Notes: generated by a model not told the origin, from the sequence alone. A DNA stretch of 46,098 bases from a virus (IMGVR_UViG_3300043777_000169:1-46098); one strand, 5' to 3'. Shown: positions 6,722 to 15,577, counted from the stretch's first letter. A program made the numbers and translations.

Positions 6722-7007
6722 ACCGCAGAACGCCCAGGAGATGACGTTGGAGCAATGGGTGGAACGCTTGCCCGTATGTCACAGCGCCAGAAAAGAATAC
6801 GCTGCATTGGTGGCGGCATCCCGTACTGTGGAACAACCGGAGCCGGAGCGCCCAGTCATTGAATATCTGAGAAAGGCTGAGCAACACCTGCACGATTATT
6901 TTCTACTGGCCCGCAGATCGCAGCAATCCAGCAAAGTGGATGCTGCACTATCCGTGATTTCGCAGGCGATTCGAGAACAGGTGCGTAATGAACTGGCTGA
7001 AAAATAA
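6714..7007 (+). CDS. hypothetical helical protein, 97 aa
   Basis: Starts at ATG 6714 with a GGAGG site 6 nt upstream, inside the end of the Phd-like gene. The 97 residues are mostly polar helix ([57 protein letters not shown]). It does not resemble any toxin family I know, although its place after the Phd-like gene is where a toxin would be expected. It overlaps the next gene by 20 bp. Confidence 0.7.
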   Translation: MTEPQNAQEMTLEQWVERLPVCHSARKEYAALVAASRTVEQPEPERPVIEYLRKAEQHLHDYFLLARRSQQSSKVDAALSVISQAIREQVRNELAEK

Positions 7008-7254
7008 ACTGATCGCTTGGCTGCTGGCTGATCACGACGCACGCCTGAAAGACATCGAGCGGCACTTCGTGACCAAACGTGATCGCGAAGGCGCACCGAT
7101 TGAAACCTTGGCCGACGTACCGATCGACAAGCGCAAAGAGCTCAAACCTCCGCGGCAAGCCGGCATGAGCTGGCATCAGCGTCGAGCCTTCCTCGAAGCC
7201 ACAGACGGAGAAACCCGTGCTCCCATTCCGGAGCGGATCGCGAGCACAAGCTAA
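6988..7254 (+). CDS. hypothetical protein, 88 aa
   Basis: An 88-aa protein from ATG 6988 with an AGGTG site. It begins with an amphipathic helix ([20 protein letters not shown]) and continues with charged, Pro-containing sequence (DKRKELKPPRQAGMSWHQRR). It may be membrane-associated through its first helix. It abuts the next gene without spacing. Function unknown. Confidence 0.65.
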   Translation: MNWLKNKLIAWLLADHDARLKDIERHFVTKRDREGAPIETLADVPIDKRKELKPPRQAGMSWHQRRAFLEATDGETRAPIPERIASTS

Positions 7255-7608
7255 ATGCACTACATGAATCCACAACGAGCCACGCACATGGGCGCACCGG
7301 CACCACAAGCGCCACCAATGCCAGGAGCTCCTGCCGCAGGCCAAGACGACAGCGCCGGCATCGGCTCCGCGCAGTCCGGCTACGCGGGCCCGGAGAATGG
7401 CCCTTTCGAATGTGGCAACTGTGTTCACTTCCAGGCACCCGGCACTTGCAATAACCCGCAGGTTGCGAGCGATCCGGAAGTCAACGGCCAGGTCGAAGCG
7501 GAAGGCTGTTGCAACCTGTTCCGTCCAGGGGCTGAAGGTGGAGAAGAAGGCGGCGAGGAAGAGCAGCAGACCGAAGCCATTCCAGCGGCCGGCGAGGGAG
7601 GCCAATAA
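7255..7608 (+). CDS. cysteine-cluster phage protein, 117 aa
   Basis: A 117-aa protein with a Pro/Ala-rich start and a conserved-looking cysteine core: ECGNCVHFQAPGTC, then EGCCNLFRPG about 17 residues later. This C-x2-C...C...CC arrangement occurs in short phage proteins near the portal gene and resembles metal or iron-sulfur binding knuckles (a HiPIP-like resemblance, not proven). The tail is acidic and Gly-rich. The stop shares one base with the next ATG (TAATG). Confidence 0.7.
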   Translation: MHYMNPQRATHMGAPAPQAPPMPGAPAAGQDDSAGIGSAQSGYAGPENGPFECGNCVHFQAPGTCNNPQVASDPEVNGQVEAEGCCNLFRPGAEGGEEGGEEEQQTEAIPAAGEGGQ

Positions 7609-7874
7609 TGTTTGGCAATCACATGAATCCGCAACGCGGCCGTCACATCAGCGGCGAACACGAGGAGCACGGCGAGCAGCGCCCTGAAGATCACAACGGC
7701 GGCGACAAGCCCAGCATCTTCATCCATTCCCACTCCGGCGGCCATACCGTTCATCTGTTCCACTCTGACGGCACACACGAGATCGGAAACGACGATCACG
7801 TCCATGAAGCACTGGGCGGCGATAGTGCCCATGCCGACGTGCACGAGCACGGAACCGGCATTGGCGTCGACTGA
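7608..7874 (+). CDS. histidine-rich protein, 88 aa
   Basis: An 88-aa protein with about 18 histidines (for example IFIHSHSGGHTVHLFHSDGT), starting with NHMNPQRGRH, similar to the MNPQR start of the gene before it. The His/Asp/Glu clusters suggest metal binding. The shared NPQR segment hints that the two genes arose by duplication or share a targeting motif. Function unknown. Confidence 0.65.
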   Translation: MFGNHMNPQRGRHISGEHEEHGEQRPEDHNGGDKPSIFIHSHSGGHTVHLFHSDGTHEIGNDDHVHEALGGDSAHADVHEHGTGIGVD

Positions 7875-7936
7875 AGTTCTGCACCAGATTTCCCACGCGG
7901 CATCCCGCGAACTAATCCTTTAAGGAGAATCGATCC

Positions 7937-9652
7937 ATGAAACGCACACTCTACACAGTCGCGGCGATCCTCGCATTGAGTCTTGCTGCGGTCGGTCAAT
8001 TTGCCTCCGGGGTCGCACCCCGCGCGGCGCTGCAATACAACTGGCAGGCCAGCATTGTCTCCGGCAACACTTCCACCGGATCGGCCAGCATTACCCTTGT
8101 CGGTCAACCTGGAGCGGGCGGCGCCATCATGCCGAACGGCTCTGTGCTCGCGTGGCAGACGGTGTTTCCGAACCTGATGCCGATCGTGATCAACGACGCC
8201 AACGCGGAGCAGGTCACGCCAACAGCGGTATCCTTCGGCGCTTGCCCGGCCGGCAACATTGGCGTCGGCGGCTCTTCGCAGTGCGTCACCATCACCGCCA
8301 GCTTCACCTATACCCACGGCGCCGGGGCGTATCCGACCGTATCGGATGCGACCTATGGCGCGCAAACGGCGGCAAACTATCTCTGGGCAACCGGCGGCGG
8401 CAACGTTGAAGTCGATAGTACGTGGGCGGGGAAAGTCTCGACCAACCCAACCGGCTCTTACGCGAGCGCCAGTGCCGCACTCGCCGCCATGATTCCCTAC
8501 TCTAACGTGGGGATCGTGGACTACCGCAACGGGTTCGCTCAAGGCTGGCAACCCACTCAAAGCGTGGCGACAATTATCGCTGCGCCCACCACCCTAACCT
8601 CGACCACGGTGGGATTCGGCCTCAATGGCGCGAACACCACGGGCGGCACCTACACCGGAACCTCGACGTATTATTACTGCGTTGCTTATGTCGATCCGAT
8701 GGGGAATGAAGGACCCTGCTCTGCCACCTTCTCAGCGGCCACAGCTGGCACGGGAAGCACTAATCAGATCGGGTTCGCAGCTCCTGCCGCTTCTCCTGGC
8801 GCTGTAGGCTACGTGCCTTACATCTCACTCGCCAGCGGCTCCTACAATCTGACCTATCAGGTTCCGGTTACATCCACGGTCTGCACCATGACGAAGGTCC
8901 AGACCGTGACCCCAGCCTGCGCAGTCACCAATACCACCTACCTGCAGACCGGTTCGAATGCTGTGGTCAGTGCGCTGACGGTGAACACCGCTCCGCTGCA
9001 TTTACTGAAGACCACCGCTTCCACCACCTCCGCCTACATCGGGACGCCGAGCGGCCGAACTGCTTACGCCTATGCCCCGGTCGGCACAGTATCCGCGCAG
9101 GGATTGACCTATAGCCAGCAGGCCTTTACTGTCGCCACGGCTGCGGCCACCACGGTTCCGGCAGTCATCGCGACAATCCCGGTTCCGACCGGCGACATGA
9201 ACTTCCCCGGCCGAACTCTCTGCGTCGAAGGCCAAGCCACGGAAGCAACTGCCGGTTCCACCGCAACCGTTCAGAACTTTGAGTTTCTATGGGACGCAGC
9301 CGGTTCGAATACCACTGGAGCGCCTGTCATCATCGGAGATCTGCAGCTTACCGCGACCCTGGTAACCGCCAATGCGGACAACTGGAGCTTCCACGAATGC
9401 TTCCAGACCACGGTCAGCGGCAGCAGCGTTACCGCCGGATCCATTCAGCCTTTCGGTGGGCAGCTGATCTCAACCTATGGCGCGGGAGTCCTCGGCAACG
9501 CCGGCACGGAGGTGAACGTGAGCGCGATTGGCTCGCTGAACCTGGCCGGAACTGGCGGCAACACCCAGCGGCTGCACGTTGTGTGGCTGCATACGACCGC
9601 AACCGATGGCGCCGGTGTGCAGGTGACCGCGCTTCGCTCCTGGTGGCAGTAA
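7937..9652 (+). CDS. exported structural or fibre-like protein with signal peptide, 571 aa
   Basis: A large Thr/Ala/Gly-rich beta-strand protein. The first 20 residues form a Sec signal peptide (MKRTLYTVAAILALSLAAVG) with a probable cut at AVG/Q21. The middle (about 215-300) looks like a fibronectin or Ig-like strand region with Cys pairs (TYYYCVAYVDPMGNEGPCSA). The C-terminal part resembles a jelly-roll virion protein (TALRSWWQ at the end). The start has AAGGAG 10 nt upstream. It is odd to find an exported protein between terminase and portal. It shares its signal-peptide style with four later genes, so it may be a fibre or appendage subunit. Confidence 0.75.
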   Translation: MKRTLYTVAAILALSLAAVGQFASGVAPRAALQYNWQASIVSGNTSTGSASITLVGQPGAGGAIMPNGSVLAWQTVFPNLMPIVINDANAEQVTPTAVSFGACPAGNIGVGGSSQCVTITASFTYTHGAGAYPTVSDATYGAQTAANYLWATGGGNVEVDSTWAGKVSTNPTGSYASASAALAAMIPYSNVGIVDYRNGFAQGWQPTQSVATIIAAPTTLTSTTVGFGLNGANTTGGTYTGTSTYYYCVAYVDPMGNEGPCSATFSAATAGTGSTNQIGFAAPAASPGAVGYVPYISLASGSYNLTYQVPVTSTVCTMTKVQTVTPACAVTNTTYLQTGSNAVVSALTVNTAPLHLLKTTASTTSAYIGTPSGRTAYAYAPVGTVSAQGLTYSQQAFTVATAAATTVPAVIATIPVPTGDMNFPGRTLCVEGQATEATAGSTATVQNFEFLWDAAGSNTTGAPVIIGDLQLTATLVTANADNWSFHECFQTTVSGSSVTAGSIQPFGGQLISTYGAGVLGNAGTEVNVSAIGSLNLAGTGGNTQRLHVVWLHTTATDGAGVQVTALRSWWQ

Positions 9653-9655
9653 TTC

Positions 9656-9820
9656 ATGCCGTGGCTCTCGAAGGCGCAAGCCCGCTGGGGCCACAGTTCA
9701 AGCGGCGTCCGCGCTCTGGGCGGAAAACAAGCCGTCCACGAGTGGGACGCCGCGACTACCAAAAACACCCTCCCCGACAGAAAACGTCATGTCGTCCCGC
9801 GAAGAAAGAAACGCAGCTAA
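9656..9820 (+). CDS. short basic phage protein, 54 aa
   Basis: A 54-aa protein beginning MPWLSKAQARWGHSSSGVRA. The motif SKAQ-x-RW-x-H...G...ALGG...V-x-EWD belongs to a short basic protein type often found next to phage portal genes. The tail is Lys/Arg-rich (PRRKKRS). It starts 3 nt after the previous stop and overlaps the next gene by 32 bp. Molecular role unknown. Confidence 0.75.
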   Translation: MPWLSKAQARWGHSSSGVRALGGKQAVHEWDAATTKNTLPDRKRHVVPRRKKRS

Positions 9821-10034
9821 GAAGGGTCGGCGAAAGTTCCGCCACGAAATCCTTAAGCGCATGGAGAAGGTTTCCATGATGCGAGGACGTTGCTTTCTGC
9901 GACCGGCCCAAATTGCCTATGGGGCGAAACTGTTGACCGATCGCTACATGCACCAGGTCGACAACGCGCCCACGCGAGTCGCGCCCGCACCTGAGACCGT
10001 TCCGGAAAGAGCTTCCGCTTGTCCCGCTTCCTGA
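9789..10034 (+). CDS. hypothetical basic protein, 81 aa
   Basis: An 81-aa basic helical protein (MSSREERNAAKKGRRKFRHE) followed by a Pro/Ala-rich tail. It overlaps both neighbours (32 bp and 16 bp). The first half is strongly positive and may bind nucleic acid. Function unknown; the coding call rests on its place in the rightward gene series. Confidence 0.5.
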   Translation: MSSREERNAAKKGRRKFRHEILKRMEKVSMMRGRCFLRPAQIAYGAKLLTDRYMHQVDNAPTRVAPAPETVPERASACPAS

Positions 10035-10237
10035 AAGCAGCCATCAAGCATCCGGGCCGCATGAAAGAAGGCGCAGCTCGCTCTGGAATGGGCCTGCACG
10101 CCTACATGGAGAAAGAGTCGCATTCCTCAGACCCGTCTGAGCGCTCGGCAGCGAACCTCGGGCTGCGATTTCAGAAGGGCGGGGATCTGCATCACGGCAA
10201 AAGCAAGCACGTAGTTCCGCGAAGAAAACGTGGCTGA
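10019..10237 (+). CDS. hypothetical protein, 72 aa
   Basis: A 72-aa protein from TTG 10019 (alternative ATG 10061). The sequence FLKAAIKHPGRMKEGAARSG, then a short acidic part and a basic, His-containing tail (HHGKSKHVVPRRKRG), resembles other short proteins placed just before phage portal genes. The VVPRRK tail is shared with the 54-aa gene at 9656 (HVVPRRKK), pointing to a common origin. It overlaps the portal start by 8 bp. Confidence 0.6.
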   Translation: MSRFLKAAIKHPGRMKEGAARSGMGLHAYMEKESHSSDPSERSAANLGLRFQKGGDLHHGKSKHVVPRRKRG

Positions 10238-12704
10238 CGAACTCTACAAAGCGAACAGCGCGGCCATGGAAAGTGCCGACGCAGCCGACAGCGAATCCGT
10301 TTCAACTGATGGGCTCGAAGACCGCGAAGAAGCGGAATGGGATGATCCACTCGCTGACGACGAAGAGCTCCAGAAAGCGTTTCTCTCGCTCTACCTCGAA
10401 TGCACCGCCGAAGACCGCTATCCGCGACTCATTGAAGTCAAGGACGTAAAGCAGGCGGAGAACTACTGGGCGGGGCGGCAGTACTGGTACTGGTCGGACA
10501 AAGATGAAACCTGGAAGCCCGCGCCCGGCGTCGGCGTTTCGCCGCTCGGGGATCTCGATTTCGACGAGATGCCGCGCTTCGAGTTCGTCACCAACATCTA
10601 CCAGGCGACCGGGCTCACGGAAATCGGAGCGGTCGCCGGAGCGCCGCCGCGCATCCGCTTCTTCCCGAAAGATGCCGACAATCCAGCAGACAGCGACACC
10701 GCCGAAGGCCGCACGAAGCTCAGTGAACTTATTGAGCGCTGGAATCCCCCGCAACTGTTGCTGCAGGAGGAGATGTACCACGCCTGGACGGGCGGCTTCA
10801 TCTGTCTCTGGACCCGATACGTATCGGACGGGGAAAAGATGGGCTTCGACAAGATTCCAGGACTCGGCAGCAAGGAATCGGATGTCGACTCGACGATTCA
10901 GTGTCCGCAATGTGGCTGGTCCGCCCCTGCTGCGGAAGCCGCACCACCCGTACCGTGCCCGCAGTGCGGGACGGGCCTGACCGACGAAAATGTTAGCGAG
11001 GAAGAACCGATCTCAGTTCCAGTCGATGGGCAAGATTCGGAAGTTCCGCGCGGGCGGCAGGTCATCGAAGCCTTCGGCGCACTCAACTGCAAACGTCCGC
11101 AACACACAAACCATCAGAGCGAGTGGCATTACTTCGCAATCGAGCGGGAGATCCACTATTCGATCTTGAGAGCTGATGCAGCCACCGACGAGATCGCAGA
11201 CAAGATTCGACCGGGGATGAACTTCGGCCCGGATGACGCTTTCGAACGGAATGCGCGCCTGGCTGTAGCAGAGAACGCCAAGCTGCCCACCCAGACCGGG
11301 GCGAAACAATCGACGCTCGTCACCCACGCCGACGTCTGGTTCCGGCCTTCGGCTTACTGGATGATGAAGGACAAAGCGAAACGCAAACGGGCACAAGAGA
11401 AGTTCCCGCGTGGCCTTCACGTGCAGTTCGCCGGAAACACTTTCTACAAATCCGAAATCCAGTCGATGGACGATTGCATTCGCTGCACCCACGCGATGCC
11501 AGGACGCGGCCAGCATCGGCCCGCCGTCGGCACCTCGATGATTTCAGTGCAGGACCGCTTCAACACCTTCGCCAACATCTCAGCAGAAACTTACGAATAC
11601 GGAATACCGATCACCTACCGGGCTTCCGACACATTCGCACAGGAAGCCAATGACGACCAGCGGGCAGCTCCCGGCCTTGAAGTAGAAGTTGCTCTGCAAC
11701 CAGGGACCGATATCCGCACGCGGCTGATGCAGACGCGAGCGGATTCCGTTTCGCCCGATATGCAGAAGCACATGATGGATCTTTTCGGCCCGGTGACGCA
11801 GTACCTCTCCGGCGCGTTCCCGGCGCTGAGTGGCGCTACGGGCGCGGACCAACAGCCGAACACGCTCGGCCAGCAATCGATGCAGCGCGACCAGGCCATG
11901 GGCCGCATGGGTGTGTTTTACGTGAACCTGAAGCAGGCTCACGCAGACATCATGACGCTCGCCTGCCGCGACTATGAATCACACTGCGATGGCGTGGTGA
12001 CAATCCCAGTCCTCGGCGACTCTGGCGACTTTGAGAATGAATCGGTGGACATCACCGCGCTCGAAGGCGATGCCGTAGCCTATCCCGAAGGCGATGAGAA
12101 CTTCCCCGAACTCTGGAACCAGCAACGCGCGACCGCAATGCAGCTTGGCGACTCTCCCCAGGGCGCGGCGCTGCTGCAGGACATGTCGAACCGCAAACTC
12201 TTTGCGCGGCTCACGGGCATTCCTGATCTAAAAGTTCCCGGCGTCGAAGGGTGGGAATTCCAACTGCGCGAAATCAACGATCTGACCAAGGTTCCCGAGG
12301 GCGACCAGCTCTTAGCCGGAATCGCTCCGGACGTATCGGTCGAGAAATACCAGGAACATCCGATTCACGTGGCCTGCTGCAAATGGTGGCTGAACTCACA
12401 GCGCGGCCAGAAGATGAAGCGCTCGAATCCGATCGGCTTTCAGGCTGTGGTCGAGCACCTGGCGCAGCACGAAGCAATGATCCCAGCTCCGCAGCCCGAC
12501 GAGAAGCCGCTGAGTGAGACTTTCAACATCGCCTTCAAGGACATGCCGCCTGAAGCGCAGGCGCAGGCGCTCGCGAAACTCGGGATTCAGGTCACACCGC
12601 AAGACTTCATTCAAAAACTCGCACTCGATCAAGCAAGCAAAGCGCCCAAAGTGGTTCCATCCGGCCCTGGCGCAGCCGATCAAAGGATGCAACCCCATGC
12701 TTAA
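10230..12704 (+). CDS. portal protein, 824 aa, with zinc-ribbon-like insert
   Basis: A large portal protein of the size seen in podoviruses. It forms the ring at the head vertex through which DNA enters and leaves. The start is GTG 10230. An acidic N-terminal tail is followed by a typical portal body (YWAGRQYWYW, NIYQATGLTEIGAVAGAPPRI, and QEEMYHAWTGGFICLW near residue 190). Around residues 229-252 there is an insert with IQCPQCGWS...PCPQCGTG, two C-x2-C pairs typical of a zinc ribbon, which is unusual for a portal. The C-terminal third is helical (stem and barrel). It follows the short basic proteins and is followed by scaffold and capsid genes, as expected for a head module. Confidence 0.85.
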   Translation: MADELYKANSAAMESADAADSESVSTDGLEDREEAEWDDPLADDEELQKAFLSLYLECTAEDRYPRLIEVKDVKQAENYWAGRQYWYWSDKDETWKPAPGVGVSPLGDLDFDEMPRFEFVTNIYQATGLTEIGAVAGAPPRIRFFPKDADNPADSDTAEGRTKLSELIERWNPPQLLLQEEMYHAWTGGFICLWTRYVSDGEKMGFDKIPGLGSKESDVDSTIQCPQCGWSAPAAEAAPPVPCPQCGTGLTDENVSEEEPISVPVDGQDSEVPRGRQVIEAFGALNCKRPQHTNHQSEWHYFAIEREIHYSILRADAATDEIADKIRPGMNFGPDDAFERNARLAVAENAKLPTQTGAKQSTLVTHADVWFRPSAYWMMKDKAKRKRAQEKFPRGLHVQFAGNTFYKSEIQSMDDCIRCTHAMPGRGQHRPAVGTSMISVQDRFNTFANISAETYEYGIPITYRASDTFAQEANDDQRAAPGLEVEVALQPGTDIRTRLMQTRADSVSPDMQKHMMDLFGPVTQYLSGAFPALSGATGADQQPNTLGQQSMQRDQAMGRMGVFYVNLKQAHADIMTLACRDYESHCDGVVTIPVLGDSGDFENESVDITALEGDAVAYPEGDENFPELWNQQRATAMQLGDSPQGAALLQDMSNRKLFARLTGIPDLKVPGVEGWEFQLREINDLTKVPEGDQLLAGIAPDVSVEKYQEHPIHVACCKWWLNSQRGQKMKRSNPIGFQAVVEHLAQHEAMIPAPQPDEKPLSETFNIAFKDMPPEAQAQALAKLGIQVTPQDFIQKLALDQASKAPKVVPSGPGAADQRMQPHA

Positions 12705-14118
12705 ATATCTGTTGCACTATCTGCTATTTGGAATGACGATGTTTGCGGCGGCCGATGTTGCGGTCGGAGGAGACGGAGATGGCGCAGCACCGGCTGACGC
12801 TGGCGGATCTGGTGGAAATGCAGGCGCGGGTGACGCTGGCGCGGATCTCGGAGGGGACGATGGATCAGGACCCACTGTTGAAGGAGATATTGACGGGCTG
12901 GGCGAACTGGATTCTGAACCAGCCGAAGGCGAACAACGCCAGCAACAGCCCGAAATAGACAAGGAAACCGGCGACCTCAAAGGCCTCGTCTCAAAGCGCC
13001 TCCTCGCCCTCAAGAAAGAAGCGCCGGAACTCACCGGCATCTTCCAGAAATACCCCAAAGTCCAGGAGCAAGTAGAAGCAGCCTTCCGGCGCGACATGGC
13101 TTACCGGGAACTTTACCCCACCGTGGCCGAAGCGCGGCAGATGCGGGAGCAATTCCCGAACGGCATGGCAGACGTCGAGCAACTCCTGACCGACGTCGGC
13201 GAAGTCGAGCAGCTCGACCAGCAGTTCTACCAGAAAGATGCGCAGGGAAACTACACTGGGCACGCGGCCATCGTCCAGAACATGTTTCAGGATGACCGGG
13301 AAGCGGCCGTGTCGCTCTTCCGCACGCTGCCGAAAGAGTGGGCGCGGCTTGATCCCGATAGCTACAACGAAGTAATGGGGCAAGTGGTTGGAGCCACACT
13401 GCAGCGCGCCGAATTGCCCGAATGGATTACAGAATTGCGGGATGCGGCGAAGACTGCCAAGCAGGACGGGCTCGCCGCATCTCTCGACAAGATGCTGCGC
13501 TGGGCTTCCGGTTTCAATAAGCGCAAAGCCGAACCGAGCGAAGACGAACAGCGGTTGCAAGGTCAGCGCGAACAGTTCAAACGCGAAACCGACGAGCGCA
13601 AGAAACAGGATTTCACCCGCTTCAGCACGAACTTCTTCGCCGAGTCGCAAAAGCAGCAGACCGCCATCGTGCGCAAGCATCCCGCCGTAGCCGAGATGCT
13701 GCAGACCAAAGCGCTTTCCGAGCAGAAGAAAAACGAAATCATCACCAAGATCCAGACCCGAATCCGCGAGCACGTCAAAACCTCGCGAGCTTACATGACC
13801 AAACTGCGCGCCGCCTACAACTCCGGCAATCTGCAGGAGTCTTTGACGCTTGAAAAAGCGCAGTGGAGCTACCCCTGGGTCCTGAATAAATTCGTCCGGG
13901 CCGTTCTGGCGGAAGAAACGCCAACTCTGGTCCGGCAAAACCGGGAGCGCACGCGCGGCGCCGCGCAGCAGCTGCGAAGACCCGAACAGCGCCAACAGCA
14001 GCAGCGCAGAGAAGAACGCACCGGGCCTTATCAAGAGGGCAAGGTGTGGCACAAGAAAGACGGCAGTCGCTTCACCACCGCGGAAATTCTTCGCGGCTTG
14101 CATCTTCAGAATTCCTAG
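12697..14118 (+). CDS. scaffold-like protein, 473 aa
   Basis: A long helical, highly charged protein between portal and capsid, fitting a scaffold that guides procapsid assembly. The start at ATG 12697 overlaps the portal stop; ATG 12733 is an alternative. Residues about 25-88 are low-complexity Gly/Asp/Ala (GGDGDGAAPADAGGSGG), followed by long helices (KGLVSKRLLALKKEAPELTG, KYPKVQEQVEAAFRRDMAYR) and a Gln/Arg-rich C-terminal stretch that could bind the capsid protein. In the low-complexity part this frame has poor GC at third codon positions, and another frame there looks better coding (see 12779-12958). Confidence 0.75.
   Translation: MLKYLLHYLLFGMTMFAAADVAVGGDGDGAAPADAGGSGGNAGAGDAGADLGGDDGSGPTVEGDIDGLGELDSEPAEGEQRQQQPEIDKETGDLKGLVSKRLLALKKEAPELTGIFQKYPKVQEQVEAAFRRDMAYRELYPTVAEARQMREQFPNGMADVEQLLTDVGEVEQLDQQFYQKDAQGNYTGHAAIVQNMFQDDREAAVSLFRTLPKEWARLDPDSYNEVMGQVVGATLQRAELPEWITELRDAAKTAKQDGLAASLDKMLRWASGFNKRKAEPSEDEQRLQGQREQFKRETDERKKQDFTRFSTNFFAESQKQQTAIVRKHPAVAEMLQTKALSEQKKNEIITKIQTRIREHVKTSRAYMTKLRAAYNSGNLQESLTLEKAQWSYPWVLNKFVRAVLAEETPTLVRQNRERTRGAAQQLRRPEQRQQQQRREERTGPYQEGKVWHKKDGSRFTTAEILRGLHLQNS
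12779..12958 (+). CDS. candidate gene nested inside the scaffold gene, 59 aa
   Basis: In the +1 frame relative to the scaffold gene, ATG 12779 follows a GGAGG site by 8 nt and opens a 59-aa frame to TAG 12958. The protein (MAQHRLTLADLVEMQARVTL, then a helix containing LKEILTGWANWIL) looks like a normal amphipathic helical protein. By hand count 52 of its 59 codons end in G or C, against about 24 of 60 in the scaffold frame over the same bases. This supports real coding or an older coding frame. There is no known family. Confidence 0.45.
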   Translation: MAQHRLTLADLVEMQARVTLARISEGTMDQDPLLKEILTGWANWILNQPKANNASNSPK

Positions 14119-14225
14119 TTCCTCAGTAGTTCCCGCAGACCAAAACGGCGAAGTTCCTCCGGGTTGCCGCCGTCCCGCATGTCTCCGGCACGTAAGACCC
14201 AAATCAGCCTCACGGAGATATTGCC

Positions 14226-15479
14226 ATGCCAGCACAAAATCTAAATTCAGTTGCACTGCAACTAGAAAAGGTGCGGAAGACGGTGCCGACCGCCTACGAG
14301 CAGGAAGTGATTCTGCTCGATCTGATCGACAAGCGCGGCGACGTGGTCGACGCCTCTACCCGCAACATTCGCCTGCCGCAGCTTATCCGGCCGGGCGGGA
14401 AATTCAGCCAAGGAACCGCGGACTTCGACGATATGGGGCGCGGCTCTGGATCGACCTGGGATGTGGGGACGCTTTCCACTCTGCATTTCCGGTTTGCCTT
14501 TGAAATCTCAAAGCTCGCCGAGTACGCCTCGAAGGGCAACGACAAGGCGGTTGAAGATGTGGCGGTGCGCGAAGTCGAGGAAGCGCTCAAGATGTTCAAG
14601 CGCGCTCTCGATTGCGTCTACAACACCAACGGGACCGGGCAGCTCGACACCATTCAGTCGATCTCTGGGACTGTCCTCACCGTCACCAACCCCAACCTGT
14701 TCTATTTCAACCAGGACATCCAGATCTATCCTTCTGGCCTGGCTTCGGCGTCGCGCGGTCTGGCGACAGTAGTAGCAGTCGATCCGCTCCTCAAGACGAT
14801 CACCCTGAACGCTCTGCCGGCCGGAACCTCGGCGACGGACGCTCTGGTAATCAATATCTCCCAGGGCGCGGGCGGAGCAAACCCGGTCTCGCTCGAAGGG
14901 CTGCTCTACAACCACGTGGATTCGCAGTCGGGCACCTGGAACAACCTGGCGCGCTCGACCTACCCAGAAGCCCTGAAAACGCCGCACGTCGCAGCGGGTG
15001 GGGTCACGATCACCCCGGCACTGCGCCGTCTCGGAGAAAACAAGCTCCGCAGGGTGCTCGGTGTGAATTTCGAAGAGCCGATGATGGCCTACATGAACGT
15101 AGACCAGGAAGCGGCCTGGGAAAACGCCGGAATCACCGTAACCACGATCATCCAGAACCAGCTAAAGGGTGACGAGTCGCAGGACATGTTGAAGCGGAAG
15201 CCGCCGGGAACCTTCGGTGGAATTCCGATCAAAACCTCGATCCACGCCACCATCCAGCGCATTGACGTGATCCTGCTCAAGCACTGGGGCCGGGGCATCA
15301 CGAAAGAAATCGACATGTTCGAACTGGGAGGCCAGACTACCTATCAGGTATACGGCGCTTCCGGCGGTCTCGAAGCTGGCTATCTGCAGTACTTCGACAC
15401 CGTGTTCAATGTGTTCATGGATCAGCCCAGGTATGGAATTTTCTGGGACGGTCTGGCGCTTCCGGTTGGCGGCTACTAA
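14226..15479 (+). CDS. major capsid protein, 417 aa
   Basis: The coat protein that builds the head. It lies directly after the scaffold and has an ATG start with a GGAG site 8 nt upstream. It opens with an N-terminal helix (VALQLEKVRKTVPTAYEQEV), then a strand-rich core. An inserted small beta domain spans about residues 140-215 (ISGTVLTVTNPNLFYFNQDI). A typical capsid C-terminal region follows (VLGVNFEEPMMAYMNVDQEA, RYGIFWDGLALPVGG). The 107-bp gap before it probably holds the leader that lets this gene be highly expressed. Length and context fit a HK97-fold coat protein. Confidence 0.88.
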   Translation: MPAQNLNSVALQLEKVRKTVPTAYEQEVILLDLIDKRGDVVDASTRNIRLPQLIRPGGKFSQGTADFDDMGRGSGSTWDVGTLSTLHFRFAFEISKLAEYASKGNDKAVEDVAVREVEEALKMFKRALDCVYNTNGTGQLDTIQSISGTVLTVTNPNLFYFNQDIQIYPSGLASASRGLATVVAVDPLLKTITLNALPAGTSATDALVINISQGAGGANPVSLEGLLYNHVDSQSGTWNNLARSTYPEALKTPHVAAGGVTITPALRRLGENKLRRVLGVNFEEPMMAYMNVDQEAAWENAGITVTTIIQNQLKGDESQDMLKRKPPGTFGGIPIKTSIHATIQRIDVILLKHWGRGITKEIDMFELGGQTTYQVYGASGGLEAGYLQYFDTVFNVFMDQPRYGIFWDGLALPVGGY

Positions 15480-15490
15480 AGCGCTGGCGG

Positions 15491-15548
15491 GGTGAAACTT
15501 TCACCATGCGATGCCGAGCCTCATTCGATGCACCACGGGGCTCGGCAT
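15491..15548 (+). terminator. paired hairpins after the capsid gene
   Basis: Two perfect stems lie in the 98-bp gap after the capsid gene. A short one, GGTGAAA-C-TTTCACC, spans 15491-15505. A second has arms ATGCCGAGCC (15511-15520) and GGCTCGGCAT (15539-15548) around an 18-nt loop. No T-tract follows, so these may be a partial terminator or a messenger-stabilising structure that adjusts capsid output relative to downstream genes. Confidence 0.45.
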
Positions 15549-15577
15549 GGCTTCACTCACACAAGAGGAGAATTACG

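Noticed and set aside
12991-14256. Long leftward open frame (421 codons) opposite the scaffold gene
   Set aside because: It mirrors the GC-rich third positions of the scaffold gene and has Leu/Arg/Phe-rich unnatural composition and no ribosome site.
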